Below, one piece after another: positions 9,231-18,898 of a DNA stretch of 64,000 bases. Every line of letters begins with the position of its first letter. The first letter of the stretch is position 1. Made by a program: the position numbers and the translations under genes. The stretch comes from an uncultured Rhodospirillales bacterium (GTDB taxonomy: Bacteria > Pseudomonadota > Alphaproteobacteria > Rhodospirillales > UBA2165). The stretch spans positions 434,001-498,000 of the forward strand of contig CAJXKD010000001.1 of the NCBI GenBank assembly GCA_913055735.1. The letters run 5' to 3'. A model generated the notes under the pieces. The model did not search any database, had not been told where the DNA came from, and was given only the letters and a program-made list of their open reading frames with translations.

Positions 9231-11438
9231 TCAACGTTTGTCCCAGATCGCGGTGGACACTTCAACCCGTTCGCCTTCTTTCTCGGCAAGCGGCGGGGTT
9301 GCAGTATAATGGGCGGGTTTGGGCTTCCCTGACTTCACCCGGGCACGCGCTTGAGCGGGCGTTTCGAGAACCTCCCGCGCCTTCATGGCGGCCTTCCGAT
9401 CGACCGGCTCCGGCGACATCTTATTGCCGGCAGGCATGACGTTGGCGGGGTAATAGGCCATTTTCTGCGCCGCCGGATCGATCTTATGATCGAGGTTGAG
9501 ATCGCGCTGATTGACGCCCTTTGGCGGTATCACCGAGGCGCCATCGATAATCTCGAGATCGAGCCACCATTTCTTGACAGGATTGCGCACGCCATTCCGC
9601 AGGAAATCGTCGAGCCACACGGCAATCGGTACCAGGATCGGCTTCGCCCAGCGCTGATTGACCCCGAACCAAGATGCGATGCGGGTCATGATCGGGCCCT
9701 GCCAAGTGACCACCTTGTTCAGCGGACAGGTTTTCATGCAGCGGCCGCAGGCGAGACCCTTAGGGTTGGTAACCCGGTAGCGGGCGCAGCGTTCAACGTC
9801 CGGCTTCCACATCTCGTAGCCGTTGAACATCAGCTTGTCGCCCCAGGAGATGGCGTCGCACGGACATTCGCGGGCGCATTTATGGCAGTTGTCGCAGAAA
9901 TATTGCAGGCCGAAATCGACGGGCTTGTCCACCTCAAGCGGCATATCGGTGGTCAGCACCACGGTCTTGAGGCGCGGGCCAATGAAGGGATTGAGGATCA
10001 CCTCGCCGATGCGCGACAGTTCACCCAGGCCCGCCCACAAGGTGACCGGAATATGCAGCACGTCGGAATCCGCGTTGGTTTGCGACCGCGACGAGAAGCC
10101 CAGCTGGCGCAGCATGTCGCCCATGATGCCTGCGTTCTCGGCGCCGCGCATATAGGCGCGCATGGATTGAGCGCCGGAAATATAGTCGTCGCCCGACGCG
10201 CCTTCCATGGTCTCATACCCCTGATCGATGAGCATGACCACGGCATATTTATGATACGGCGTGATCTCGTTTCCTTCCTTGCCGTGCGAATACCAGGCAT
10301 AGCGCGGCACTTCGCAAATGCCCGTGATTTCCGAGCCGAGAAAATAGCTCAGCGATTTGATCGCCCGCGCATTAGCCGCCGGGTCCTCGTAACCCGGCAC
10401 CATCGGCGCCACCTCACCGCCCTGATGGGGCACCATGGAACGGATCAAACTGACCATGGCCTTGGCAAACGGATGCTTGAAGGCGAAGCGGTTACGCTCG
10501 ACCTGTGCCTTGGCACCGAGATCGCCGCGCACGGCGCGCTCGAAGAACTCGGCGCGTTTCGGCACCCGCGGCACTTCTTCATCGACGATCATTGTCGTCG
10601 GACGCTCCACCCGGTCGACCTGTTCCATGGGAAAGATACCGAGATCGCTGCGCCGTTTTGCGCGCCGGTTCCATTCGATACCCGGCACCGCACCGCCGAT
10701 ACCCAACCAATAGCCGAGCCCTTTGGCCCGCTTGGCACTGGCGTGCAATGGCTGATCGGTGGCAAGCGCGTAATCGGTGGTCACCACCGTGACCGCGTAC
10801 TTCTCACCGAGATATGGATTGAATACCCGCTCACCGTCGCGCAATGCAACGCCCGCCATCACCGACAAACGGTCGAGATCGGCATCGCCGGTCAACCGGT
10901 CGTGCGCCTTGGCGTTGAAGCCCATGGCTTGAATGTGTTCGGCAACCGCGATCGCCACCTCATAGGCGCGCAACTCGGCGGCTTCGGCCTCCACATCCTT
11001 GCACCACGGATGCGCCAAGTTTTCTGCTTCCGGCACGCGGCCATAGGCCTGCACGATGGCAATTGCATGCGTGTGCGCCGGCTGTGGCACACCGGCATAC
11101 CACGCGTTTTCGGGAATTTCGCAGATACCGACCTGCGATACGTCGAGGAAATAGGCGCTGCCTTTGATATCGACGGCGCGGCGGTGCAAATCATCGGGAA
11201 CCGGTGCACGCGGCGGCAAGGTTTCGGGCTTACCCAGCCCGCGGAAAATATCGTGATACTTGGCGAGCGAGATGGACAGCGGCCCCTTCGCCGCGATCGC
11301 CGCCTGCGAGACCATTTCGGGCCGGGAGACCCGCGGCCGCGACGCCTCTGAAGCCAGGACGGAAACGTCCCGCTTCAACCGTTCCAACGGATATGGACCG
11401 TAGTCGAACGGCCGGTTCTTGTTCGAGAAGAAGATCAT
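9231..11438 (-). CDS. rdhA: Cobamide-dependent reductive dehalogenase homologue, cytoplasmic type
   Basis: Predicted corrinoid/iron-sulfur enzyme removing halide from an organohalide, 735 residues. It has no Tat signal, like the catabolic NpRdhA/BhbA branch and unlike respiratory RdhA. The N-terminal half repeats a motif of the core: GICEIPENAWY near residue 107 and GICEVPRYAWY near 400, matching the internal duplication known in NpRdhA. Two ferredoxin-type clusters are visible: C515-x2-C518-x2-C521-x3-C525, and C551 with C564-x2-C567-x3-C571. Tyr429, Lys491 and Arg555 sit exactly three residues after the NpRdhA positions I recall as catalytic or substrate-binding (Tyr426, Lys488, Arg552). 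The fused reductase domain of BhbA is absent. The ATG has a strong GGAGGAGG site. Substrate not proven; a halogenated hydroxybenzoate is plausible. Confidence 0.88.
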   Translation of the reverse strand: MIFFSNKNRPFDYGPYPLERLKRDVSVLASEASRPRVSRPEMVSQAAIAAKGPLSISLAKYHDIFRGLGKPETLPPRAPVPDDLHRRAVDIKGSAYFLDVSQVGICEIPENAWYAGVPQPAHTHAIAIVQAYGRVPEAENLAHPWCKDVEAEAAELRAYEVAIAVAEHIQAMGFNAKAHDRLTGDADLDRLSVMAGVALRDGERVFNPYLGEKYAVTVVTTDYALATDQPLHASAKRAKGLGYWLGIGGAVPGIEWNRRAKRRSDLGIFPMEQVDRVERPTTMIVDEEVPRVPKRAEFFERAVRGDLGAKAQVERNRFAFKHPFAKAMVSLIRSMVPHQGGEVAPMVPGYEDPAANARAIKSLSYFLGSEITGICEVPRYAWYSHGKEGNEITPYHKYAVVMLIDQGYETMEGASGDDYISGAQSMRAYMRGAENAGIMGDMLRQLGFSSRSQTNADSDVLHIPVTLWAGLGELSRIGEVILNPFIGPRLKTVVLTTDMPLEVDKPVDFGLQYFCDNCHKCARECPCDAISWGDKLMFNGYEMWKPDVERCARYRVTNPKGLACGRCMKTCPLNKVVTWQGPIMTRIASWFGVNQRWAKPILVPIAVWLDDFLRNGVRNPVKKWWLDLEIIDGASVIPPKGVNQRDLNLDHKIDPAAQKMAYYPANVMPAGNKMSPEPVDRKAAMKAREVLETPAQARARVKSGKPKPAHYTATPPLAEKEGERVEVSTAIWDKR

Positions 11439-11577
11439 GTCGTCCCTCCTCCGCGCTCCCTAACGCTTTGTTATGAGTCGGCAAATGTTCGTATATCGAA
11501 CAAGGTTAGGGTATCGGCGCCCGGAGCGCAAATACGCACCCCAGGGTAAGAACCGGACTTGAGGCTCGGGAAGCGGG

Positions 11578-12585
11578 TTATTCCGCCGCCTGGTTGGGGA
11601 AATAATCGGGCAGCACCCGGGCCAGCGCCGCATGGATACGGTCGCGCACCGGGACATCCGCCGCCGGTTTCTCGAACGCCTTGCCGGTCACCCGCTCATA
11701 GAGGGCGATGTATTTGCCTGAAAACTCCATCAGCGTGTCAGCGGGAATTTCGGGGATCGGGTCCTTGTAGGGATCGCAGCGCGCCGTAATCCACAGTCGC
11801 AGGAATTCCTTATCGAGGCTGTCGGGGTTTTCGCCCGCCGCTAGGCGCGCCTCATAGGTGTCGGCGATCCAATAACGGCTTGAGTCCGGCGTATGCACTT
11901 CGTCCGCCAAAACGATCCGGCCGTTCTCGTCGAGACCGAACTCATACTTGGTGTCCACCAGGATCAAGCCGTTGGCGGCAGCAATTTCTTGGCCACGCTT
12001 GAAGATGGCGAGGCTTTTCTCCGCCAGTTCGTCCCATTGTGCCTGGGTCAACAGACCTTGGGCGACGATTTCTTCCGCCGTGATCGGCGCATCATGCTCA
12101 CCCTGCTCGGCCTTGGTGGTCGGCGTCAAAATGGTTTGCGGCAGTTTCTGGTTCTTGACCATGCCGTCCGGGAATGTGTGACCGTAAAGCACCCGCTCGC
12201 CACGCTGATACATGGGCCAGATGCTGGTTTCGGTGGACCCGGTCAGATAGGACCGCACGACCATTTCAACAGGCAGCATCTTGAGATGCTTGACGATGGC
12301 CACGTTGGGATCGGGCTCCTCGATGACGTGATTGGGGCAGATATCGGCGGTGGCATCGAACCAGAACCGCGCGATTTGGTTGAGCACCTGTCCCTTGAAC
12401 GGCACCGCCGCCAGAACCTTGTCGAACGCCGACTGCCGGTCGGTGATGATCAAGATGCGCCGCCCATCGGGCAGATCGTAGGAATCCCGCACTTTGCCGC
12501 GCTGGAAATTGGGCAGTTCGGGGAACGCCGCATCTGTCAGGCAGTTGTCGATGAGCTTTTGAATGTCCGTCGTGTCGGCGGTCAT
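11578..12585 (-). CDS. purC: Phosphoribosylaminoimidazole-succinocarboxamide synthase
   Basis: Purine biosynthesis enzyme joining CAIR and aspartate with ATP to form SAICAR, in the cytoplasm. The family motifs are clear: the N-terminal [10 protein letters not shown], then [18 protein letters not shown] near the middle, and [14 protein letters not shown] with [13 protein letters not shown]. About 335 residues is the longer bacterial/eukaryotic type. I start at ATG 12585 with GGAAG upstream; a GTG at 12639 would add 18 residues lacking family similarity. It stands alone, not with other pur genes. Confidence 0.95.
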   Translation of the reverse strand: MTADTTDIQKLIDNCLTDAAFPELPNFQRGKVRDSYDLPDGRRILIITDRQSAFDKVLAAVPFKGQVLNQIARFWFDATADICPNHVIEEPDPNVAIVKHLKMLPVEMVVRSYLTGSTETSIWPMYQRGERVLYGHTFPDGMVKNQKLPQTILTPTTKAEQGEHDAPITAEEIVAQGLLTQAQWDELAEKSLAIFKRGQEIAAANGLILVDTKYEFGLDENGRIVLADEVHTPDSSRYWIADTYEARLAAGENPDSLDKEFLRLWITARCDPYKDPIPEIPADTLMEFSGKYIALYERVTGKAFEKPAADVPVRDRIHAALARVLPDYFPNQAAE

Positions 12586-12664
12586 GGTTTGCTTCCCGGT
12601 CGAAATTGCGTGAGGAGTTTGTTTAGCCGATTCATCCACACGATCAACGGCAAATTTTGTAGGT

Positions 12665-13456
12665 TTATTTAGCCTCGGATTTCAGCCACTCCAGGGACGC
12701 GCCGGTGGCGCCCGAGGGCACATATTCGGCGCCCACGAAGCCGGTCCACCCCATCCGGTCGAGGGCTGCGAACACATAGGGAAAATTGATCTCACCGGTG
12801 CCGGGCTCGTGACGGCCCGGCGTATCGGCGAACTGGATATGGCCGATGTGGGGCAGATTGGCCTCCATGGTGCGCACAAGGTCCCCTTCCATGATCTGGG
12901 CGTGATAGAGGTCGTACTGGATGCCCAGATTGGCGATATCGGGGTACCCGGCGCGTCCGATAACGTCCAATGCCTGGTCGGTCGACGACAACAGGAACGT
13001 CGGCCGGTCGATCGGATTGATGGCTTCGGTGGTCACCCGCACGCCGATCCCGACCATGGTGTCGGCAACCGTCCTCAAGTTGGCCGCCAGCACGTCGAGA
13101 CACCTTTCGCGACCGAAATCTTCTACCGGCGGCGACCCCGCCAGCACGTTGACGGTCAGCGGGCGGAGGACTTCGGCGTATTTGTAGGTGAGCTCGGTGG
13201 CCCGCTTGAACTCGTCCTCGGCGCTCGGCAAAGCGGCAATGCCCGGACCGCCCTGCTGCAGGTCGCCGACGAAATGATTGATCACCAGGATCGGCAGGCC
13301 GGTTACCTCGGCCACCTCCTTCAATTCCGCAAGATCCAGGTCGTAGGGAAATTGGAACTCGATCCCGTCAAACCCCGCCCCCTTGGCCGCCGCGAAGCGG
13401 TCCAGGAAGGGGACTTCGGTGAACATCATTGAGATATTGGCGGAGAATTTGGGCAT
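12665..13456 (-). CDS. Hydroxypyruvate isomerase-like TIM-barrel protein
   Basis: AP-endonuclease-2-type TIM barrel resembling E. coli Hyi, which interconverts hydroxypyruvate and tartronate semialdehyde. Shared segments are the N-terminal [46 protein letters not shown] and the metal-site [18 protein letters not shown]. The start at ATG 13456 matches the Hyi N-terminus; GGGAGG is only two bases upstream, unusually close, so initiation may be weak. An upstream frame to 13534 lacks similarity. The gene follows no glyoxylate operon here. It is divergent from the dioxygenase-like gene at 13622. Ketose epimerase or isomerase activity on another sugar acid remains possible. Confidence 0.88.
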   Translation of the reverse strand: MPKFSANISMMFTEVPFLDRFAAAKGAGFDGIEFQFPYDLDLAELKEVAEVTGLPILVINHFVGDLQQGGPGIAALPSAEDEFKRATELTYKYAEVLRPLTVNVLAGSPPVEDFGRERCLDVLAANLRTVADTMVGIGVRVTTEAINPIDRPTFLLSSTDQALDVIGRAGYPDIANLGIQYDLYHAQIMEGDLVRTMEANLPHIGHIQFADTPGRHEPGTGEINFPYVFAALDRMGWTGFVGAEYVPSGATGASLEWLKSEAK

Positions 13457-13621
13457 GACCTCCCGCTTATTCTTGGTGCCCCGTTGCCCGCAATCTTGAC
13501 CGGACAGTTCGGAAAGGCAAGCCGCGCGGCGCACCTTTCGCCTTTATGGCCCAAAGGCGGCGGTTTATCATTGCCCGCAAATAATGGCGGTCAAAACAGC
13601 CAACGAAACGGGAGAAGACGC

Positions 13622-14545
13622 ATGATCAAGGTCACCGACATTGCCTATGGCCGTTTCCAGGCGCCCGACCTCGACCTGATGGAGAAATTCCTGATCGATT
13701 TCGGCATGGTCCGCTCGGCCCGTACCGATACGGCGCTGTATATGCGCGGCACGGATTCCGCCCACCATATCCATGTTACGGAGTTGGGCGAGCGTAAGTT
13801 TCTCGGCATCGCCTTCTATGCCGCGAGCGAGGAAGACTTGCACAAGATCGCGCAAGCGGAAGGCGCAAGTCCGGTCGAAAACATCGGCGAGCCGGGCGGC
13901 GGGAAGCGCGTGCGCCTGACCGACCCGGCCGGCTTTCAGGTGGACGTGGTTTACGGCATCGAAACATTGGACACATTACCGGTCGCCAACCAAATCACGC
14001 TCAACCGGGGCAGCGATCACCGGCGTAAGGGAGACCTCGTCCGCCTGGAAAAAGGGCCGGCGCCGGTAAAACGCTGTGGGCACGTCGTGCTCAATGTCGA
14101 TGAACCCCGGGTCTGCGAAGACTGGTACCGGGCGCATTTCGGCCTGATCCCCTCGGACGAGCTGTATGAAGGCGACGAGGACAACGTGCTGTTCTCGTTC
14201 AACCGGATCGACCGCGGCAAGGAATATGTCGATCATCACGTTTTGCTGACCGTGCCGCGCACGCCGAAAGGGCTGGGCCACCTCGCCTTCGAGGTCGAGG
14301 ACATCAACGCCGTCTATCTTGGCCACGAATGGCTCAAATCGAAGGGCTATAAACACTCCTGGGGGATCGGCCGGCATATCTACGGCTCGCAAATTTTCGA
14401 TTACTGGTATGACCCGTTCGACTTCCGGGTCGAGCATTGGACCGACGGCGATTTGCTGAACGCCGATACGCCCGCCAATCGGGTTTCCGTCGAAAACGCC
14501 CTTCAGGTGCAATGGGGAACCGGCCCGGAATCGCGCCTCGAGTAG
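13622..14545 (+). CDS. Extradiol (catechol 2,3-dioxygenase-like) VOC protein
   Basis: Two-domain vicinal-oxygen-chelate protein of 307 residues resembling type-I extradiol ring-cleavage dioxygenases, which open catechols next to the hydroxyls using Fe(II). The N-terminal domain has DFGMVRSARTDTALYMRG and a DPAGFQVDVVYG ending. The C-terminal domain has RCGHVVLNVD, GLGHLAFEVED and YDPFDFRVEHWTDGD, which could supply the usual two-His-one-Glu iron site. The ATG at 13622 has GGGAG seven bases upstream; a longer frame from 13484 is less likely. It is monocistronic and divergent from the isomerase gene. Lower-pathway partners are 15 kb away (29.3-30.9 kb). Substrate unknown. Confidence 0.85.
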   Translation: MIKVTDIAYGRFQAPDLDLMEKFLIDFGMVRSARTDTALYMRGTDSAHHIHVTELGERKFLGIAFYAASEEDLHKIAQAEGASPVENIGEPGGGKRVRLTDPAGFQVDVVYGIETLDTLPVANQITLNRGSDHRRKGDLVRLEKGPAPVKRCGHVVLNVDEPRVCEDWYRAHFGLIPSDELYEGDEDNVLFSFNRIDRGKEYVDHHVLLTVPRTPKGLGHLAFEVEDINAVYLGHEWLKSKGYKHSWGIGRHIYGSQIFDYWYDPFDFRVEHWTDGDLLNADTPANRVSVENALQVQWGTGPESRLE

Positions 14546-14555
14546 GCGCGCAAAC

Positions 14556-14580
14556 AAAAATCCCGCCGGTCGACGGCGGG
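14556..14580 (-). terminator. Rho-independent terminator for the TusA-like gene
   Basis: Stem CCCGCCG / CGGCGGG at 14562-14580 with a five-base loop, followed on the minus strand by ATTTTTG. It lies between convergent genes and may also slow the plus-strand transcript, though that side lacks a T run. Confidence 0.75.
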
Positions 14581-14613
14581 GGAAAACGCAAAAATTCGAT
14601 TTGTTTTTGGTGG

Positions 14614-14856
14614 CTAGGAGGCCTGTTTCAGTTCCGTTCCGCCCTTGCGGATCACGAAGCTGAGCACATCTCCGTCTTCGCTTAGTTCCACCAATTCATG
14701 CCCGGCATTCTTGCAATATGCGGGAAAATCCCGTTTGGAGGCCGGATCGTTGGATAGGATACAAATTAAGTCGCCGGGATCTAAAGACTTGATGGCTTTT
14801 TTTGCCTTCAGAACCGGTAGAGGACAACGCAGCCCTTGGGTATCGAGCTCCATCAT
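14614..14856 (-). CDS. TusA/SirA-family sulfurtransferase-like protein
   Basis: Small (80 residues) TusA-fold protein. The family motif GLRCPLPVLKAKK near the N-terminus carries the Cys-Pro-x-Pro unit with Cys11, which in TusA bears persulfide sulfur for tRNA thiolation or other sulfur transfer. The start has two adjacent ATG codons (14856 and 14853) behind GGAA. It is alone, followed by a terminator. Whether it serves tRNA modification, cofactor synthesis or sulfur oxidation cannot be told. The 165 bases upstream hold no visible gene. Confidence 0.9.
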   Translation of the reverse strand: MMELDTQGLRCPLPVLKAKKAIKSLDPGDLICILSNDPASKRDFPAYCKNAGHELVELSEDGDVLSFVIRKGGTELKQAS

Positions 14857-15022
14857 CTACATGTATTTCCTTGCAAAGGTCTTCGCCCCCGTTCAGTGGA
14901 ACGGCCATATTGAATATAGATTTATTCCGTCATAGCAAGCCCGGAACATATGCAGGGCCGGTATGTTGGGGTTGTATTTTGCGGCGGTCTTTGCGCGCAT
15001 TCGCCTTTGATTTCCGGCAGTT

Positions 15023-16009
15023 TTAGGCTGCCGCGGTCTTGCCGCCCCGGGACTCGCCCGGTTCGATACCGACCCCGATGAGCGTCCCGAACAACTCATC
15101 GATACGGGCCCGATCGCCATCGGGCAAAGGCGGGCGAGAGAGAGATTCCACGTTGGCCTGCAGATGATCGGCATTGCCGGTTCCGAACAGCACCACATCC
15201 GCACCTGGTTCATCCCGCGCATAGCGGTAGGCAGCATCGATCAGACTGACGGCGCCACCCCCGTGAAGGAGAAAGTCCAGAGGTTCTTCCGCATCGGCGA
15301 TCCATGCCGGAACACGGTCGTCTCCGGCCAACTCCTGCAGCGTCTCTTTCAACCGGTCGGGAAAGCCGAACAGATTCCGCGACACGAACATCAACAATGT
15401 GCCGACATTGTTGGCGAGGGTGCTTGGGAACAGCGATGTGCGCGCTGTTTGATTGAGCATGGAAAAGGCGAGCATCACAACATCGACCAGATCCGCGTCG
15501 ACGACCCGGCGCATCACCGCGTGCTCATGATCGCGCTGCGCATATTCGGTGGCACCGACGAAGCGGACCTTGCCCTTTTCCTGTTCGCGGCGGAGCGTGG
15601 GCAGCACCACGTTCACGACGTGATCGACATTGCCGTCGTGAACACCGTGGACATGCAAGACGTCGACATAGTCCGTCTTAAGCTTGGTGAGCGAGTCCTC
15701 GAGTCCGGCAACGAGGTCGTCCGCTGTGTATTTATATCCGTCGCGGCGGTCGGCGTGATGCTTTGTGGAGATCACCACCTGATCGCGCGGCAGACCTTCC
15801 AGGCCGATCCCCACCGCTTCCTCGGTGCCGTAAAGCTTGGCCGTGTCGAACAGATTGACCCCGAGATCGAAGGCGAGACGGACCAGCTTGGCGGCTTCTC
15901 GTGCGCTTGCCCCATCGCGCATGCCGAGGAGCGCCCCACCGCCGCAGCCCAGCCCCGCGACACTGACCTCCAGGGCCGTGCGGCCAAGGGTGGTGCGCGG
16001 AAGCGCCAT
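15023..16009 (-). CDS. Aldo/keto reductase family oxidoreductase
   Basis: NADPH-dependent aldo/keto reductase of 328 residues with a TIM-barrel pattern. It shows LGRTALEVSVAGLGCGG at the N-terminus, FDTAKLYGTEEAVG carrying the catalytic Asp and Tyr, VVISTKHH with the catalytic Lys, and YVDVLHVHGV with the His. The region before the usual NADP site is divergent (VVLFGTGNADHLQANVESL). It starts six bases after the stop of the HisD-like dehydrogenase, so the two are one transcript and probably act on related alcohols or aldehydes. Substrate unknown. Confidence 0.9.
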   Translation of the reverse strand: MALPRTTLGRTALEVSVAGLGCGGGALLGMRDGASAREAAKLVRLAFDLGVNLFDTAKLYGTEEAVGIGLEGLPRDQVVISTKHHADRRDGYKYTADDLVAGLEDSLTKLKTDYVDVLHVHGVHDGNVDHVVNVVLPTLRREQEKGKVRFVGATEYAQRDHEHAVMRRVVDADLVDVVMLAFSMLNQTARTSLFPSTLANNVGTLLMFVSRNLFGFPDRLKETLQELAGDDRVPAWIADAEEPLDFLLHGGGAVSLIDAAYRYARDEPGADVVLFGTGNADHLQANVESLSRPPLPDGDRARIDELFGTLIGVGIEPGESRGGKTAAA

Positions 16010-16015
16010 GACGCG

Positions 16016-17302
16016 TTAGCCCTCGTTGATTCCGGCGTAGCGGCGCAGCCGGATGTCGGCCTGTTCCTTGTGGCCGGCGAAACCCTCGAGCGCACATAGG
16101 CGTGAGCAGTATTTGCCGATATCCACCGAAGCCTGTTCGGTGATGCGCTGATAGGTATGGGTCTTGATGAACTTGCCGACCCACAATCCGCCCGTGTAGC
16201 GCCCGGCGCGCTTGGTCGGCAGGGTGTGGTTGGTGCCGATCACCTTGTCGCCATAGGAAACGTTGGTTTCCGGGCCCAGGAACAGGGCGCCGTAGTTGGT
16301 CATGTTGTCGAGGAAATATTGCGGGTCCTTGGTCATGACCTGCACATGCTCCGAGGCGATCTTGTCGGCTTCGGCTACCATTTCCTCGTAGCTGTCGCAG
16401 ACGATCACCTGTCCATAGGTTTGCCAAGCGGCACCCGCTACCTCGCCGGTCGGCAGGATTTTGAGCTGCCGCTCGATCTCTGCCATGGTTTCCTCGGCGA
16501 GTTGTTCGGAGTTGGTGAGCAACACCGCCGGACTGTTGGGGCCATGCTCCGCTTGGCCTAAGAGATCGGCCGCGCACAATTCACCGTCCACCGTTTCGTC
16601 GGCGATAACCAGCGTTTCGGTGGGACCCGCGAGCAGATCGATTCCGACCCGGCCGAACAGCTGGCGCTTGGCTTCCGCCACGAAGGCATTGCCCGGGCCG
16701 ACCAGCATATCGACGGGCGCGACCTCGTCCGTGCCGATGGCCATGGCGCCCATGGCCTGCACCCCGCCCAGCGCATAAATCTCGTCGGCACCCGCCAAAT
16801 CCTGCGCGACCACGATGGCCGGTGACGGCTTGCCCTGATAGGGCGGCGCGCAAGCGACGATGCGTTTCACGCCGGCGACCTTGGCGGTCACCACCGACAT
16901 ATGCGCCGAAGCCACCATCGGATAGCGCCCACCCGGAACATAACAGCCGACAGCATTCACCGGGATGTTCTTGTGACCAAGAACGACGCCGGGGTAGGTC
17001 TCCTGCTCGACATCGACCAAGGCGGCCTTCTGAATCTCAGCGAAATTGCGGATTTGCGCCTGGGCGAATTTGATGTCTTCGATGTTCTGCTCGGTCACTT
17101 GATCGTAGCAGGCATCGATCTCTTCCCGGCTGAGACGGAACTTCTCCGGCGACCAGTTATCGAACTTCTCGGAATAGTCACGCACCGCGGCATCGCCGCG
17201 CGCCTCGATATCGGCGAGAATATCTTCCACCGTCTTTCGCACCTTGGCGTCCTGTTCACGGGCTTCTTCGGTGGTTATTCCGGTTTTCAGATAACGCGCC
17301 AT
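16016..17302 (-). CDS. HisD-family dehydrogenase, HpsN (sulfopropanediol dehydrogenase)-like
   Basis: Zn- and NAD-dependent dehydrogenase of the histidinol dehydrogenase fold, 428 residues. Typical segments are [71 protein letters not shown] with the metal-site His, and [17 protein letters not shown]. It is not among his genes but is paired with an aldo/keto reductase. This, together with the ending ICKY-like [12 protein letters not shown], points to the paralogous group containing HpsN, which oxidises 2,3-dihydroxypropane-1-sulfonate in two steps to sulfolactate. That specificity is an inference; a true HisD or another amino-alcohol dehydrogenase is possible. Confidence 0.85.
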   Translation of the reverse strand: MARYLKTGITTEEAREQDAKVRKTVEDILADIEARGDAAVRDYSEKFDNWSPEKFRLSREEIDACYDQVTEQNIEDIKFAQAQIRNFAEIQKAALVDVEQETYPGVVLGHKNIPVNAVGCYVPGGRYPMVASAHMSVVTAKVAGVKRIVACAPPYQGKPSPAIVVAQDLAGADEIYALGGVQAMGAMAIGTDEVAPVDMLVGPGNAFVAEAKRQLFGRVGIDLLAGPTETLVIADETVDGELCAADLLGQAEHGPNSPAVLLTNSEQLAEETMAEIERQLKILPTGEVAGAAWQTYGQVIVCDSYEEMVAEADKIASEHVQVMTKDPQYFLDNMTNYGALFLGPETNVSYGDKVIGTNHTLPTKRAGRYTGGLWVGKFIKTHTYQRITEQASVDIGKYCSRLCALEGFAGHKEQADIRLRRYAGINEG

Positions 17303-17439
17303 ATGATCCTCCTTGTTGTCGGCTACCGTCGTCCCACCAGACTATGCCGCCAAAAGGGAAACAGCAATTCCTTGTCCGCCCCGGCGCAAAACCACTATGC
17401 TGCCCGCCCATATCAGGGATTTTTTTGACACAACCTCGA

Positions 17440-18114
17440 ATGCCGGCCGAATTGGTTCTTCAGCGACTATTGCGGGGCGGACCGCAACACCGGACCCGAT
17501 TTCATGACGAGAAAGGCAATGCGGCGCCCCTGTCGGCCTGGGTGCATGCGCCGCACGCACTCGCCACCGCCGCGCTGAGGCGATTGGCCGGATATCGGCC
17601 GATGCGCCCAACCCTTTCCTACGCCGGGACCCGGGCCATAGCCGCCCATCTGACGCCGGCATCCCATTGCGTCGAGTTCGGCTCGGGGATGTCGACACCA
17701 TGGCTGGCACGCCGATGCGCGTCGCTCCTCAGCGTCGAATGCGATCTCGGGTGGCATGAGAAAGTCGGCGCACTGTTGCGGCGTGAAAGCATCACCAACG
17801 TCGATCATCAACTGCGGGACTTCGACGTTTACGAGTCGCTGCCGGATGCGCCCGCGGACGGCTACGACTTCATTCTTGTCGACGGCCACAAGCGGGACGC
17901 CTGTATGGCTACGGCATTGGCACACGTAAAGAAAGGCGGCGTCATTTATCTCGACAACAGCGACAAGGATGCGGCCGATCCCGGCGGCGAGATGCGCCGG
18001 GCCGAACAGCTTTTGCTTGATGCCGTGCGGGCGCGACAGGGATCTTGCCGCTATTTCGTCGATTTTTCGCCGACCAATTTCTTCGTCGAACAAGGGCTGA
18101 TGGCGAAACTATGA
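17440..18114 (+). CDS. Class I SAM-dependent methyltransferase-like protein
   Basis: About 224 residues with a Rossmann-type SAM-binding pattern: CVEFGSGMSTPWLA as motif I, LLSVECD as the acidic end of strand 2, then YDFILVDGHKR and GGVIYLDNSD. This resembles small methyltransferases that act on sugars or metabolites. The start is uncertain. The frame is open from ATG 17344, but that would leave 41 bases to the divergent HisD-like start, and ATG 17440 gives room for both promoters. Neither has a clear ribosome-binding site. It precedes an SDR gene by 34 bases. Substrate unknown. Confidence 0.72.
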   Translation: MPAELVLQRLLRGGPQHRTRFHDEKGNAAPLSAWVHAPHALATAALRRLAGYRPMRPTLSYAGTRAIAAHLTPASHCVEFGSGMSTPWLARRCASLLSVECDLGWHEKVGALLRRESITNVDHQLRDFDVYESLPDAPADGYDFILVDGHKRDACMATALAHVKKGGVIYLDNSDKDAADPGGEMRRAEQLLLDAVRARQGSCRYFVDFSPTNFFVEQGLMAKL

Positions 18115-18148
18115 GACCAACAGAGAAAGAAACGATAAGGGGGGCAAG

Positions 18149-18892
18149 ATGACTAATGTGCTGAACGTGGATCTGTCGGGTCAGGTGGCGCTGGTAACCG
18201 GCGCGGGCAAGGGATTGGGCCGCGCCTCCGCGCTGGCACTGGCGGACGCCGGGGCACAAGTGATCGGGGTTGCCCGGACCGAGAGCGATCTGCAGTCCCT
18301 CAAAGCAGAAAACCCAGACCGCATCGACTACTGGGTGGAAGACGTGCTCGAAGACAGCCTCTATTCGCGGATCGAAAAACTGGACCGGCTTGATATCGCC
18401 GTCTGCAGCGCCGGCGGCAACAAGCCGGAACCGCTGATTGACGTGACCCCAGAAACCCTCGACTGGATGGACGGTCTCAATTTCCGCGGCACCTTCCGCA
18501 CCTGCCAATCGGCGGCGCGGGTGATGCTGCGTCATGGATCGGGGTCGATCATCAACATCACCTCGCAAATGGGGCATGTCGGCGCACCCAACCGGACGCT
18601 TTATTGCGCGACCAAGCATGCCGTCGAAGGCCTGACCAAGGCGATGGGCGTGGAACTTGCCCCGCACGGCATCCGCACCAATACGGTGGCCGCCACCTTC
18701 GTCGATACACCGATGACCCGGCCCATGTTCGAAAACGCCGAGTTCAAGGCAACGGTGTTGCGCAACATTGCTTTCGGGAAGTTGGCGGATTTGGACGATG
18801 TCGCGGCGGCGGTGCTCTATCTCGCCTCGCCGGCCGCCAAAATGATCACCGGCACCAGCTTGCGTGTCGATGGCGGCTGGACCGCGTGGTAG
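18149..18892 (+). CDS. SDR-family oxidoreductase
   Basis: Classical short-chain dehydrogenase of 247 residues with TGAGKGLG at the cofactor site near residue 17, CSAGG in place of NNAG, the catalytic Ser in INITSQMG, YCATK as the active-site Tyr-Lys, and a C-terminal SLRVDGGWTAW. The ATG is preceded by AAGGGGGG. It follows the methyltransferase-like gene closely and may share its transcript. Sequence alone does not give the substrate; sugar-acid or polyol dehydrogenases of this shape are common. Confidence 0.9.
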   Translation: MTNVLNVDLSGQVALVTGAGKGLGRASALALADAGAQVIGVARTESDLQSLKAENPDRIDYWVEDVLEDSLYSRIEKLDRLDIAVCSAGGNKPEPLIDVTPETLDWMDGLNFRGTFRTCQSAARVMLRHGSGSIINITSQMGHVGAPNRTLYCATKHAVEGLTKAMGVELAPHGIRTNTVAATFVDTPMTRPMFENAEFKATVLRNIAFGKLADLDDVAAAVLYLASPAAKMITGTSLRVDGGWTAW

Positions 18893-18898
18893 CGATTG

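Noticed and set aside
9351..11351. 666-codon open frame on the plus strand
   Set aside because: It is antisense to the reductive dehalogenase homologue with its conserved cysteine motifs, and its translation is low-complexity Arg/His/Gly-rich.
16016..17302. Calling this hisD of histidine biosynthesis
   Set aside because: No other his gene is near, and it is transcribed with an aldo/keto reductase; the HpsN-like reading fits better, though not proven.
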